Positions 28,992-36,856 of a stretch of 51,685 bases of DNA are shown piece by piece. The DNA lies in NCBI GenBank assembly GCA_016288055.1, contig JAEEXZ010000008.1, positions 1-51,685 of the forward strand, written 5' to 3'. A program made the translations under genes and the position numbers. Source of the DNA: Bacteroidales bacterium (lineage in GTDB: Bacteria; Bacteroidota; Bacteroidia; Bacteroidales; UBA932). The first letter of the stretch is position 1, and every line of letters begins with the position of its first letter. The notes under the pieces were generated by a model. That model did no database searches and was not told where the DNA came from. It was given only the letters and a program-made list of their open reading frames with translations.

Positions 28992-29175
28992 TTAGTATCT
29001 TACCTTGACCACCAGCGGAAGGTGGTCGGAGAGATCGGACGTCCCTTCGGTTATCACCTGGGTGCTCACGACCTCTACGGGAGCTGTCGGCCTGTAGGCG
29101 AACACATAGTCTTCCGTTTCCACCACGCAGATGGCGCGGTCCTCGGCCTGCCACCCCTCCCCGGCGCCATCGGAT
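28992..29175 (-). pseudogene. Truncated duplicate of the EEP-fold lipoprotein gene
   Basis: The sequence matches the 3' end of the gene at 30645-31409, ending in the same residues (GTSDLSDHLPLVVKVRY and stop). It lacks the 5' part and has lost 240 nt internally, between two near-identical 14-nt direct repeats (GCGAACACANAGTC, present in the intact gene at 30751 and 30991). The loss is a multiple of three, so the fragment joins AICVVETED directly to YVFAYRP in frame. At its 5' side it runs into a stop and then the orphan palindromic element at 29186. It is too short to encode an enzyme. Confidence 0.85.
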
Positions 29176-29185
29176 CACAACAGGC

Positions 29186-29291
29186 CGTGGAGGTAACTAT
29201 CTGTCAGCCAGTATTTTAGGCAAAAACGCCTAGAAAAGTTTTACTATGCATTTTTGCTTATTTGTTTGGATATCAACGAATTATCTCCACG
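29186..29291. repeat. Orphan RAYT2-family palindromic element (106 bp)
   Basis: Bounded by CGTGGAG and CTCCACG, it has exactly the 106-bp length of the copies at 20891 and 21992, and the same asymmetric ends (GGAGGTAA, GGAGATAA). The inner hairpin has decayed (CAAAAACGCCTAG against CTATGCATTTTTG). No transposase is nearby, so it was probably moved in trans. It separates a barrel gene from the truncated duplicate. Confidence 0.8.
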
Positions 29292-29300
29292 CGGCGCGGA

Positions 29301-29936
29301 TCAAAAATAGAAGCGAAGGCCGATGGACGAGTTCCCGTTCAGGTAAATCTGCGTCTGCGTCGTGCCCGTTTTGGATGTATCACTGTCTGGCGTATACGAA
29401 AACTGGATACTTCCCATAGAAGCAGCGACGCCCAGTTTCTCGGAAACCCTATATTCGAAGGCAATGAGAGACGCAGCCGCACTGAAGCCCACAGGAATGG
29501 GAGACAAGCTGGTGGGCAGGTCCATATACGGACTTGTCCTTTTGCTTTTGATCCACCCGAAGGTAACGAACGCACCCACTTCCGGGGTATAGTAAAAATG
29601 ATCGGCCAGCTTGAAATAAAGGGCCGCGCCGGGGCCCACTGCCAGTCCATGCGCACGCGCTACGGAAGTGTTATCCGGAATGAGCAGCGCGTACGAAGCA
29701 GAAAGGGTGATGCGAAAGGCTTTGGAGAGGAACTTACTCATTTCGGCCGACACCGACACCTCGCCGGAAACATCGCTGCCATAATAGTTAAGGCCGCCCT
29801 TCGCACGGTGGAAAACGGAATAATGATCCTGGAAATTGGCGCCCAAAGACACGCCAAAGGAAGTCTGTCCGGCCTTCTGAGCATAGGAGCAGAGGGAAAA
29901 CAGAAGAAGGAGACCCAGCAATATCGTTTTTCTCAT
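29301..29936 (-). CDS. Outer-membrane beta-barrel protein, copy 2 of a tandem pair
   Basis: This 211-residue protein has a Sec signal peptide (MRKTILLGLLLLFSLCSYAQ). About eight amphipathic strands follow (TSFGVSLGANF, AFRITLSASYALL, YFKLADHFYYTPEVGAFVTFG) and the end is IGLRFYF, a beta-barrel assembly signal. It resembles OmpA/OmpW-sized porin-family barrels. The gene is 12 nt below a paralogue at 29949-30521, with matching segments such as FKLADHFYYTPEVG and VKLADGLYYTPEVG. The ligand is unknown. Confidence 0.75.
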   Translation of the reverse strand: MRKTILLGLLLLFSLCSYAQKAGQTSFGVSLGANFQDHYSVFHRAKGGLNYYGSDVSGEVSVSAEMSKFLSKAFRITLSASYALLIPDNTSVARAHGLAVGPGAALYFKLADHFYYTPEVGAFVTFGWIKSKRTSPYMDLPTSLSPIPVGFSAAASLIAFEYRVSEKLGVAASMGSIQFSYTPDSDTSKTGTTQTQIYLNGNSSIGLRFYF

Positions 29937-29948
29937 AACCTGTACGCA

Positions 29949-30521
29949 TTAGAAGTAGAACAAAACCCCCGCAGAGGAAGACGTATTGAAAACAGCGTCG
30001 AGATTCTGGATACCCATCCAATTCCCGCCCTCTTTGGCGGGCGTCACCATCTCACCAGCGGTGATACCGGCAACAGAAAGGCGAAAGCCCAGTTTCTCCG
30101 AAGGACGGAATTCCAGCGCAAAGAGCGAAAGGCCCAGCTCATAACCGTGTACGTTTACATTGACCCCCTGCTGGACATTCCAGCCCATCGCATAATAGCC
30201 GCCTACTTCCGGCGTATAATACAGCCCGTCGGCCAATTTGACATAATAAGAGACAGACGGTCCCAGAAGAAGCACATGGCCTATGGAAGATTCTTCTCTA
30301 GTCCCCACTTTCTGAAAGGAATACCCGGCCGATGCCGAAAGCCTCCAGTTCTTAAAGACAAAATAGCCTACCTCCACAGACGCGGCTGCACCAAAGGTAA
30401 TTGCCGAAGAATTGGTAAAAGATGCGCCGCCCGACGCACCTACATAAAAATCTCCTTTCTTCTGGGCATCAAGTCCCAAAGAAAGGAGAAGGCAAAAGCC
30501 CAACAGAATGATTTTTCGCAT
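29949..30521 (-). CDS. Outer-membrane beta-barrel protein, copy 1 of a tandem pair
   Basis: The start at 30521 (MRKIILLGFCLLLSLGLDAQ) gives a 190-residue protein with a Sec signal peptide. It has the same barrel pattern as its downstream paralogue, including YYVKLADGLYYTPEVGGYYAMG, and a C-terminal GVLFYF. An upstream in-frame extension would translate the promoter and is rejected. It is the first gene of a two-gene unit driven by the promoter at 30544-30575. Confidence 0.75.
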   Translation of the reverse strand: MRKIILLGFCLLLSLGLDAQKKGDFYVGASGGASFTNSSAITFGAAASVEVGYFVFKNWRLSASAGYSFQKVGTREESSIGHVLLLGPSVSYYVKLADGLYYTPEVGGYYAMGWNVQQGVNVNVHGYELGLSLFALEFRPSEKLGFRLSVAGITAGEMVTPAKEGGNWMGIQNLDAVFNTSSSAGVLFYF

Positions 30522-30543
30522 TTTGTGAATAGTTTTCTTACCA

Positions 30544-30575
30544 CGAATGTAATCATTAGTTCTGACAAAAACAAA
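30544..30575 (-). promoter_or_regulatory. Promoter for the tandem barrel genes
   Basis: TTTG (30575-30572), 20 nt and TACATTCG (30551-30544) on the minus strand. Its -33 box is made from the T-tract of the preceding terminator, so end of operon and start of next overlap. Confidence 0.6.
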
Positions 30576-30622
30576 AAACTGGCACAACCGACGGGCTCTC
30601 AAGCGTACCCATCGGTTGTGCC
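30572..30622 (-). terminator. Rho-independent terminator at the end of the utilisation operon
   Basis: The stem GGCACAACCGA/TCGGTTGTGCC (11 bp, 20-nt loop) is followed on the minus strand by AGTTTTTTGTTTTTG. It sits 22 nt after the stop of the last gene of the susC operon. Confidence 0.8.
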
Positions 30623-30644
30623 AACAACCAAATAACCAACGATA

Positions 30645-31409
30645 TTAGTATCTTACCTTGACCACCAGCGGAAGGTGGTCGGAGAGATCGGACGTCCCTT
30701 CGGTTATCACCTGGGTGCTCACGACCTCTACGGGAGCTGCCGGCTTGTAGGCGAACACATAGTCAATGCAGCGGTTGGGATTCCGGGACGGGAAAGTGAG
30801 GGCCGTACCGGAAAGCAGCGTCCAGGCGCTCTGAGCCAGGGAGATGACCTCGCTGTCCGGGAACACGTTGAAGTCTCCCACCAGGAACACCGGCTTCTTG
30901 CAGCCGTCATAGTTCGCGGCGAACCAGTCATTCACCTCCTGCATCTGGGCCAGTGCGGCGCTTTCGCTGCGATGATCCAGGTGAGTAGCCGCGAACACAC
31001 AGTCTTCCGTTTCCACCACGCAGATAGCGCGGGCCTCGGCCCCGTCCCCTTGCGAAAGCGGCACGCGTACCTTCTTCAGCGCCGGCTGGGCGCACACGAT
31101 GCCGTCGCCATAGGCGCCGCCGCGAAAGGCGATGGCACGGGCAAAGGCGTAATCCCACTCCAGCATCTCCGCCAGGTCTTTCACCTGGAAAGCGTTATTG
31201 CGGGTATTGCAGCTGTCCAGCTCGCTCATCCCCACAAAAGAGACGCCGGTTTCCCGGATGAGCTGGGCGATGCCCGGCATGCTGTTATCCTGATATTTGG
31301 AGAAGACGCCCACATTGTAGGACATCAGACTAACTTCCTTGGAGCCTTTCTGGCTGCCGCAGGAAAGAAGGGCCGCCAAGGCAAGGCCAAACAAAACAAT
31401 CTTTTTCAT
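30645..31409 (-). CDS. EEP-fold (endonuclease/exonuclease/phosphatase) lipoprotein, operon copy
   Basis: The start at 31409 gives 254 residues with lipobox LLSC (Cys17), so it is secreted and lipid-anchored. EEP motifs seen are SYNVGVFS, SELDSC, ATHLDHRS, GDFNVFPDSE and the terminal SDHLPLV catalytic pair. The FPD-type sequence and the secretion signal point to a phosphodiesterase or phosphomonoesterase (sphingomyelinase, inositol-phosphatase or similar) and not a nuclease. It is the last gene of the susC operon, 4 nt from the NAGPA-phosphatase stop. A truncated copy lies at 28992-29175. Confidence 0.8.
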   Translation of the reverse strand: MKKIVLFGLALAALLSCGSQKGSKEVSLMSYNVGVFSKYQDNSMPGIAQLIRETGVSFVGMSELDSCNTRNNAFQVKDLAEMLEWDYAFARAIAFRGGAYGDGIVCAQPALKKVRVPLSQGDGAEARAICVVETEDCVFAATHLDHRSESAALAQMQEVNDWFAANYDGCKKPVFLVGDFNVFPDSEVISLAQSAWTLLSGTALTFPSRNPNRCIDYVFAYKPAAPVEVVSTQVITEGTSDLSDHLPLVVKVRY

Positions 31410-31413
31410 ACAG

Positions 31414-33585
31414 TTATTTTTCATCTACGAACAAATCCACACGCGAAACCAGATAGGCACGGACATCGGCCCACTTGTAATAAGGACCGGAGAACGCGGG
31501 CAGCAAGCCCAGCCGCACCTCTTCCCCATTGTGAAGCACCTTCACCAAAACATCGCCGGCCTTCCCGCCTTTCGGAGTATAGAACACCATCTGCAGGTTG
31601 GTGGCCATGGGGGAACGATAGGTCTGGAACACCTGTACCAGGTTGTCCGGATTGGAGGGGTACTTGTTGAAGTCGTCGATATCCATGATCATCATCAGGG
31701 CCATCATGATGTGGTCGTGGCCATAGCGGAGGTCGGCGCCAGGTTCGCGGGAAGCCAGGCGGGCATCGGCCTTCGCGATCATGTCATCCACAATGGACGA
31801 GCACGTCGTGCGATAATAAAGGTACTCGTTGAAACGCTCGTAGTTGTCCGTCTCCCACAGGGTGGCGTATTCCTCGCGCGTGAAGAAGTCCTTCACGTCA
31901 AGACGGATATCTTCCGGCACGCTGTTCATGCCGGCCACGAACATATACAGGTTGAAGAACACGTCGTAGGCGTTGCGGTTGCCCAGACCGGCCGATGCAT
32001 CCTTGAACAGCCTTCCCAGTACATCGGGGTACTGAGGGAAACGGCGGAGGAAGAACTGCTCCGATGTCTCGAAGTACGGGAACACCGTCTCGGGGCCTTT
32101 GTAGGCAAACGGATTGCGGGACTCGTTGGGACGCGTGGCCTGGATGTCCTCCTTGCCCTGGTGGGCATAGACGGAAGCCTTCGGGGCCAGGCGCGAGAGG
32201 GCCGATACGCAGGAGGTCATGGACATGATGGAGCGCACGGAGGCCGACGACGTAGCGTCAATCCGGCTTCCCTTGCCGAAGGCCTTGGGGAAACTCTGCA
32301 CCATGGTCTCGGCAATCTGGGCATGCTGCGCCCAGCCCAGCTCCGTAAGGTCTCCCACACGATATTCCACCTTCTTCCAGAAAGGTTCCAGCTGGTCCAG
32401 CATCTTACGGCCGTAAGGGGTAAGATTGTCGGCGGCAGCGCCCTCGCGCAGCATTTCCAGGAGAACCGTATACGCTTTTGAGGTGTAGGCATAGCGGGAG
32501 CCATGACGGCCATAATGACTGATGTAGGTGGCCTCATAACCCTTGGGAGCGGCCGTCGCGGCCTTGGGGCCCCAGTCCAGCACGCAGTCCAGGCCGGAGG
32601 ACTTGTACCAGTCGGCCATCACTTCCTCGCGTACGGAAGTAACCGGCGCCTTGGGAGCCTCCACCAGGCAGAAGAACGAAACCAGCTTGCGCTCCTTCTT
32701 GATTTCGGAGGGCTTGTTGCTGCTGGGCGTATTCACCAGGTGGGTTTTGGGATCTCCCTGTCCACGCACACACATGGAAGTGGAGCCGCCACCGTCCATA
32801 TTCAGGGCATAGCGGGGATGGAAGTTGCGCTCGATGAAGCGGGTGAGCTCGCGGGCGTTCATGCCCTCGCTGTCGCCGGGCCTGCGGCCGTCCACGATGA
32901 TCATGAGGAAGTGCCCGTTCTCCGTAAGCGCCACGGCCGTACGGGGATGGCGGACGCCCTGGTGACGGACCGGATGCTCATAGTTGTATTCGGCCAGCTG
33001 CGCGGCGGTAAGGGTGCTGTCCACGAAGAAAGCGCCCACCGGAGCATAGTCGTCGATGAGCATGGGAGAGCTGGTGAAGATGTTCTCCCAGGCCGATGAG
33101 CCGTAAAACTCGCGTTGCTCGGCAATGGTCTTTCCCTTCCCGTCATAGGCGATGCAGATATTCTGCCCCGTTGCGTCGGAGTAGATGGCGCCGTCGTTCT
33201 TCCAGTTCCAGACCGGGGTTTTCATCACGGTATCCCTGGGCATGCAGGTATGGTAGGTACCGCCCGTCTTGACCACGATGGACTCCGGCTCGTAGGCAGC
33301 ATTCATGGCCGCCACTGCGTTCTCCCTGCGGAAGATGGTGGAGGTGGTGCACTTTTCGTCGTACCACACCTGCCGTAATGCGTAGTTTTTGTTGGCCATG
33401 TCCCAGTCAATCACATTGATCTTCTGGGCCGATCCGCTCACCGGCTCGATGCCGCTGAAGGAGTAATAGGAAACGCCGTCGGCCACGCTGTACGAGGTCC
33501 AGCCTTCTCCGGCGGGAACCTGGCCCAGGGCCATGGCAGAACTCAGGAACAGGGCGAATGCCGCTGCAAGCAAGTATCTTTTCAT
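31414..33585 (-). CDS. Fusion of phosphodiester glycosidase (NAGPA/DUF2233) and histidine acid phosphatase
   Basis: This 723-residue protein has a Sec signal peptide (cleavage near ALGQ, residue 22). Residues about 30-310 are a NAGPA domain, with HPRTAVALTENGHFLMIIVDGR (213-234) and the active-site loop NMDGGGSTSM (262-271). Residues about 350-640 are a histidine phosphatase (MINPP/phytase-like): RHGSRY (360-365) supplies the nucleophilic His, and YGHDH (621-625) the proton donor His-Asp. Family knowledge: NAGPA removes GlcNAc from a sugar-phosphate diester and exposes a phosphomonoester, and histidine acid phosphatases then remove that phosphate. I infer two consecutive steps in one periplasmic polypeptide. 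The substrate is unknown. Confidence 0.85.
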   Translation of the reverse strand: MKRYLLAAAFALFLSSAMALGQVPAGEGWTSYSVADGVSYYSFSGIEPVSGSAQKINVIDWDMANKNYALRQVWYDEKCTTSTIFRRENAVAAMNAAYEPESIVVKTGGTYHTCMPRDTVMKTPVWNWKNDGAIYSDATGQNICIAYDGKGKTIAEQREFYGSSAWENIFTSSPMLIDDYAPVGAFFVDSTLTAAQLAEYNYEHPVRHQGVRHPRTAVALTENGHFLMIIVDGRRPGDSEGMNARELTRFIERNFHPRYALNMDGGGSTSMCVRGQGDPKTHLVNTPSSNKPSEIKKERKLVSFFCLVEAPKAPVTSVREEVMADWYKSSGLDCVLDWGPKAATAAPKGYEATYISHYGRHGSRYAYTSKAYTVLLEMLREGAAADNLTPYGRKMLDQLEPFWKKVEYRVGDLTELGWAQHAQIAETMVQSFPKAFGKGSRIDATSSASVRSIMSMTSCVSALSRLAPKASVYAHQGKEDIQATRPNESRNPFAYKGPETVFPYFETSEQFFLRRFPQYPDVLGRLFKDASAGLGNRNAYDVFFNLYMFVAGMNSVPEDIRLDVKDFFTREEYATLWETDNYERFNEYLYYRTTCSSIVDDMIAKADARLASREPGADLRYGHDHIMMALMMIMDIDDFNKYPSNPDNLVQVFQTYRSPMATNLQMVFYTPKGGKAGDVLVKVLHNGEEVRLGLLPAFSGPYYKWADVRAYLVSRVDLFVDEK

Positions 33586-33593
33586 ATAGTGTT

Positions 33594-34973
33594 TTAGTCG
33601 ATCACTTGTTGTTTGCGCTTCCAGTTAAGGATAGGAAGCAGGAAGGAAATCACGGCTGCGCCCAGCCAGAACCAGCTCACATAGGTAAAGTCGTGCACAC
33701 CGTCCACGATATTGTTGTCCAGCAGCACGCCGGTAATGACGTTCTGCAAACCCGCAGCGGCATAGGAGGCCAGGCCCACGATGCCCAGGGCGGCGCCGGT
33801 TGCCTGACGGGGCACCAGGTCGATGGCCATCAGGCCGCCCACGAAGCAGATGAGCACGCCGATGGCGATGCCGAACAGGATCATGGACAGGTACACAATC
33901 CACTTCTGGCCGCCGCCGAACAGGAACAGGGCCAGGGCGATGGCTTCCAGGATGCCGGCAGCGAGGGCAGGATACTTGCGGTCTCCCTTGAACACCTTGT
34001 CGGAAAGCCAGCCGGAAAGGACGGTACCTACGACACCGAAGATGGGGTTCACACCCACGATGGTGCCGGCCTCAGTGATGCTGTAGCCGTGAGCTTCCTG
34101 GAGGAAGATGATGCCCCACTCGTTGATGGCATAACGGCTCATATACATGAATGCGCTCGAGAGGGCAAGGATCCACACACCGGGATTCTTGATGACGGCT
34201 GCCTGCATGCGACGCGTCTCGGCCTGCTTTTCGGCGGGCGACACGGCTTTGGACTTAGGCTCGCCGGCGAGGGTCTCGATGGGGGGCAGGCCCTTGCTCT
34301 CGGTGCTGTTGTGCAGGAAGAAGACAATGATAAGAACTCCCAGGACTCCGGCCAGGGCTGCTCCGAAGAAGCCCCATCTCCAGCCGAAGGCGGCTACCAG
34401 AGCGCTCACAAAGACGAAGGAAAGGCCCTCGCCGATATTGTGGGAACTGCTGAAGAAGCCATAAAACGTACCGCGTATGCGCAGGGGGAACCAGCGCGAC
34501 AGCGAGATGATGGCCGGCGGCGCACCCATGGACTGGGCACAACCGTTGATGGCCCAGCACACGGCGAAGGCGATGAAGAGTGCCGTGTTGGCCATATGGC
34601 CGTTCATGGCCTCAACGCCCAGAATGCCCATGGTGAAGTTCATGGCCACCGACAGGCAAAGGCCCGCGGCCATGAAGCGCTTGATGTTGGCACTGTCGGC
34701 CAGGAATCCGCTGAGGAACTTGGCGACGGCGTAGGCCCAGTACATGCAGGCGCCGATGATACCCAGCTGGGTAGCGCTTAGAAGGCCCGCGTCGATGAGG
34801 GGCTGCTTCATCACGCCCATGGAAAGGCGGCACACATAGTAGAGGGCGTAACCGAAGGTTGCCGCCAGGAACGTCTGGATTCTCAGGCGCTTGTACGTTT
34901 CATCTACCTTTTCGGCAGGCACCGGGGCATCCACGGCCCCGGATTCCATTTTAAAGAAGTCTAGAAAGTTCAT
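33594..34973 (-). CDS. Organophosphate:phosphate antiporter-type MFS transporter (GlpT/UhpT-like)
   Basis: This 459-residue protein has twelve membrane segments and a cytoplasmic loop near residues 225-255. Family marks of the OPA group are YYVCRLSMGVMKQPL in helix 1, GIIGACMYWAYAVAKFLSGFLAD in helices 2-3, and NGCAQSMGAPPAIISLSRWFPLRIRGTFYG, close to the GlpT NG.GWPP..R....W region. OPA carriers import glycerol-3-phosphate or sugar phosphates in exchange for inorganic phosphate. Its place between an SGNH esterase and the NAGPA-phosphatase fusion suggests uptake of the phosphorylated product. Confidence 0.85.
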   Translation of the reverse strand: MNFLDFFKMESGAVDAPVPAEKVDETYKRLRIQTFLAATFGYALYYVCRLSMGVMKQPLIDAGLLSATQLGIIGACMYWAYAVAKFLSGFLADSANIKRFMAAGLCLSVAMNFTMGILGVEAMNGHMANTALFIAFAVCWAINGCAQSMGAPPAIISLSRWFPLRIRGTFYGFFSSSHNIGEGLSFVFVSALVAAFGWRWGFFGAALAGVLGVLIIVFFLHNSTESKGLPPIETLAGEPKSKAVSPAEKQAETRRMQAAVIKNPGVWILALSSAFMYMSRYAINEWGIIFLQEAHGYSITEAGTIVGVNPIFGVVGTVLSGWLSDKVFKGDRKYPALAAGILEAIALALFLFGGGQKWIVYLSMILFGIAIGVLICFVGGLMAIDLVPRQATGAALGIVGLASYAAAGLQNVITGVLLDNNIVDGVHDFTYVSWFWLGAAVISFLLPILNWKRKQQVID

Positions 34974-35041
34974 TTAAAGATTAAAAAATATCTGAGCGAT
35001 TTCGGAAACGGTCTTGCCGGCAGCTAAAGAAGATGGCTGTG

Positions 35042-35818
35042 TTATTTCAGCAAATCGCTGATGATGGGCTTGATGATTCCCTCCATCAGGTAATAGGCAT
35101 CCGGGTTGGGATGCAGACGGTCATAGAGGCAGTATTCCTCCTTGAGGGACAGACCGTCATCGGCCACGAGGGCGGGGAAATAGTCGCAATAGGTAAAGCC
35201 CTTGGACGCAGCATACTCCTTAATCTTGGTATTCAGCGTCTTGATATGCGTTCCTTTTGCTCTCGGGGAGAGCTTGGAATACTCCATATTGCACGGAGTC
35301 ACCGAGCAAAGCACCACCTTCATATCCTTGGCAGCGGCCTGCTCGGCCATGGACTTGAGATTGGAAAGGATCTGCTCTTTGGAGTAGCCCTGGGCCAGGT
35401 CGTTGGTACCGCCCATGATGACTACGCAGGAGGGATCCTGGGCCAGGACATCGGCCTGGAACCGGGCCAGCATCTCGTCTGTACGCTGCCCGCTCACGCC
35501 CTTGTTCATGTACCCGTTGTCCGTAAAGAACCAGGGATGCCAGGTGACATGGTAGGCCGTTCCCTTGTCCTGCATGTAGGAAGGAAGGGGGCTGGGAAGA
35601 ACAATGCTGGCGTCAAACTTGCTCTTGTTGATATCCCGGGACTGCGTCCACTGCCAGGTGATGCTGTCGCCGATAAAGACCGCCTTGGGGCCCTTGTGCC
35701 CGGTTTCCGGCTTTTCACCGGGACCAATCTCATTATTGTAAGCAGCCTTGCCGCTGCAGGAGACTGCCATAAGGGCAGTCCCTGCGACAGCGACAATCAT
35801 AAGTAAGACTTTTCTCAT
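35042..35818 (-). CDS. SGNH/GDSL hydrolase lipoprotein
   Basis: This 258-residue protein has lipobox AVSC (Cys21). The SGNH blocks are complete: GDSI with the catalytic Ser, the Gly in GVSGQRTDEML, GGTND with the Asn, and DRLHPN with the catalytic Asp-His. Such enzymes deacylate sugars or lipids, including O-acetyl groups and lysophospholipids. In the operon it lies 3 nt after the NAGPA lipoprotein and 68 nt before the transporter. Ester removal would fit an acylated or lipid-linked substrate. Confidence 0.85.
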   Translation of the reverse strand: MRKVLLMIVAVAGTALMAVSCSGKAAYNNEIGPGEKPETGHKGPKAVFIGDSITWQWTQSRDINKSKFDASIVLPSPLPSYMQDKGTAYHVTWHPWFFTDNGYMNKGVSGQRTDEMLARFQADVLAQDPSCVVIMGGTNDLAQGYSKEQILSNLKSMAEQAAAKDMKVVLCSVTPCNMEYSKLSPRAKGTHIKTLNTKIKEYAASKGFTYCDYFPALVADDGLSLKEEYCLYDRLHPNPDAYYLMEGIIKPIISDLLK

Positions 35819-35821
35819 AAT

Positions 35822-36853
35822 CTACTTTTTGACAACCATCAGGAAAACGTCACGGGAACGCTCTCCGGTGTGGTCGTAATTGGTGTTTTCACTGCACGGA
35901 TAGTTCACCACATGGGTGGTGGCGTCGCCCTCCCCTTTCACGCACATGGTCGTGGAGCCGCCGCCGTCCAGGTTGAGGGCATACTGCGGGTTGAACCATT
36001 TGGCCAGGAAGCGCGTAAGCTGACGTGCGCTCATGCCCTTGCTCTTGATACGGCCGTCCACCACGAAAAAGATCAGGTGATTCTTCTCGGTAAGGGCTAC
36101 CGCCGTACGCGGATGAAGGTTGCGCTGATGCTTGTCGGGGTCTTCGCCGCTGAGGCTGGCCGGAAGACTCTTGTCGTAGTCCGCAAAATTCTCGCCCACT
36201 TTGACAAAATTGTTAATGAGCATGGGAGCGCTGCTCATCAGGCTGGGATATTCCGTCGCGGAAAGTCCCCTGTAGTAATCCCTCTGCTGAGGAACCGTCA
36301 CCTCTCCCTTCTTCTGGGAGCCGGCCCAGAGGAACTTGACGCTGCGTTCGCCGGTAATGGCGAAGGCTGCCTCGCTCTTCCAGTTGGGAATCCCGGTGTC
36401 TCCAATCGTCGAGTTGGGAAGGCCATAGATTTCCGATCCGTTAAGACGGAAATAGATGGAGCCTATCTCATAATTGGCATTGATGGCCGCGATGGCCTTG
36501 GGATCTGAACGGAAGGCGCTCGAGGTGGTCACGCGGGGATTCTTGTAAACATACTTGATCTGGTAATTGGGGTTGCTCAGGTCAATATCCACCGCAAAGG
36601 CCTCCTGGTGCTTGCCGGAAATCGCGTCGGCTCCGTTGAAGGCATAGTAGATGATTCCTTCCTCAATCTGCTTGGCCGTCCAGCCTTCACCCAGAGGAGT
36701 GACCTCCACGCCGGATCCGCCGCCTTCATCGCCGGAACCCGGAGGGTCCACAATGGGAGGCGGAGGAAGTTCAGGAACGGGTTCCTTGCCCCCGCATCCG
36801 TTCAGGAGCAGGGGCATCAGGACCGCTAATACAATGAATCGATTCAGTTTCAT
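35822..36853 (-). CDS. Phosphodiester glycosidase (NAGPA/DUF2233) lipoprotein
   Basis: This 343-residue lipoprotein (lipobox LNGC, Cys20) has a Pro/Gly-rich surface linker (25-50) before one NAGPA domain. It keeps the same active-site features as the fusion protein downstream: HPRTAVALTEKNHLIFFVVDGR (247-268) and NLDGGGSTTM (294-303). The closest functional reference is the human uncovering enzyme that splits GlcNAc from mannose-6-phosphate; bacterial DUF2233 proteins share its fold. With the lipid anchor it probably works at the outer surface, and the soluble fusion would work in the periplasm. Confidence 0.85.
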   Translation of the reverse strand: MKLNRFIVLAVLMPLLLNGCGGKEPVPELPPPPIVDPPGSGDEGGGSGVEVTPLGEGWTAKQIEEGIIYYAFNGADAISGKHQEAFAVDIDLSNPNYQIKYVYKNPRVTTSSAFRSDPKAIAAINANYEIGSIYFRLNGSEIYGLPNSTIGDTGIPNWKSEAAFAITGERSVKFLWAGSQKKGEVTVPQQRDYYRGLSATEYPSLMSSAPMLINNFVKVGENFADYDKSLPASLSGEDPDKHQRNLHPRTAVALTEKNHLIFFVVDGRIKSKGMSARQLTRFLAKWFNPQYALNLDGGGSTTMCVKGEGDATTHVVNYPCSENTNYDHTGERSRDVFLMVVKK

Positions 36854-36856
36854 TCT

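Noticed and set aside
28885..29178. A 97-residue open frame spanning the duplicated segment
   Set aside because: It is a frame-shifted reading of the duplicated gene tail and its promoter. The homologous frame is a truncated copy, annotated as a pseudogene.
31255..31285. GATGCCCGGCATGC, similar to the outer RAYT2 repeat, inside the EEP gene
   Set aside because: It encodes Gly-Met-Pro-Gly-Ile in a conserved part of the protein and lacks the flanking parts of the repeat.
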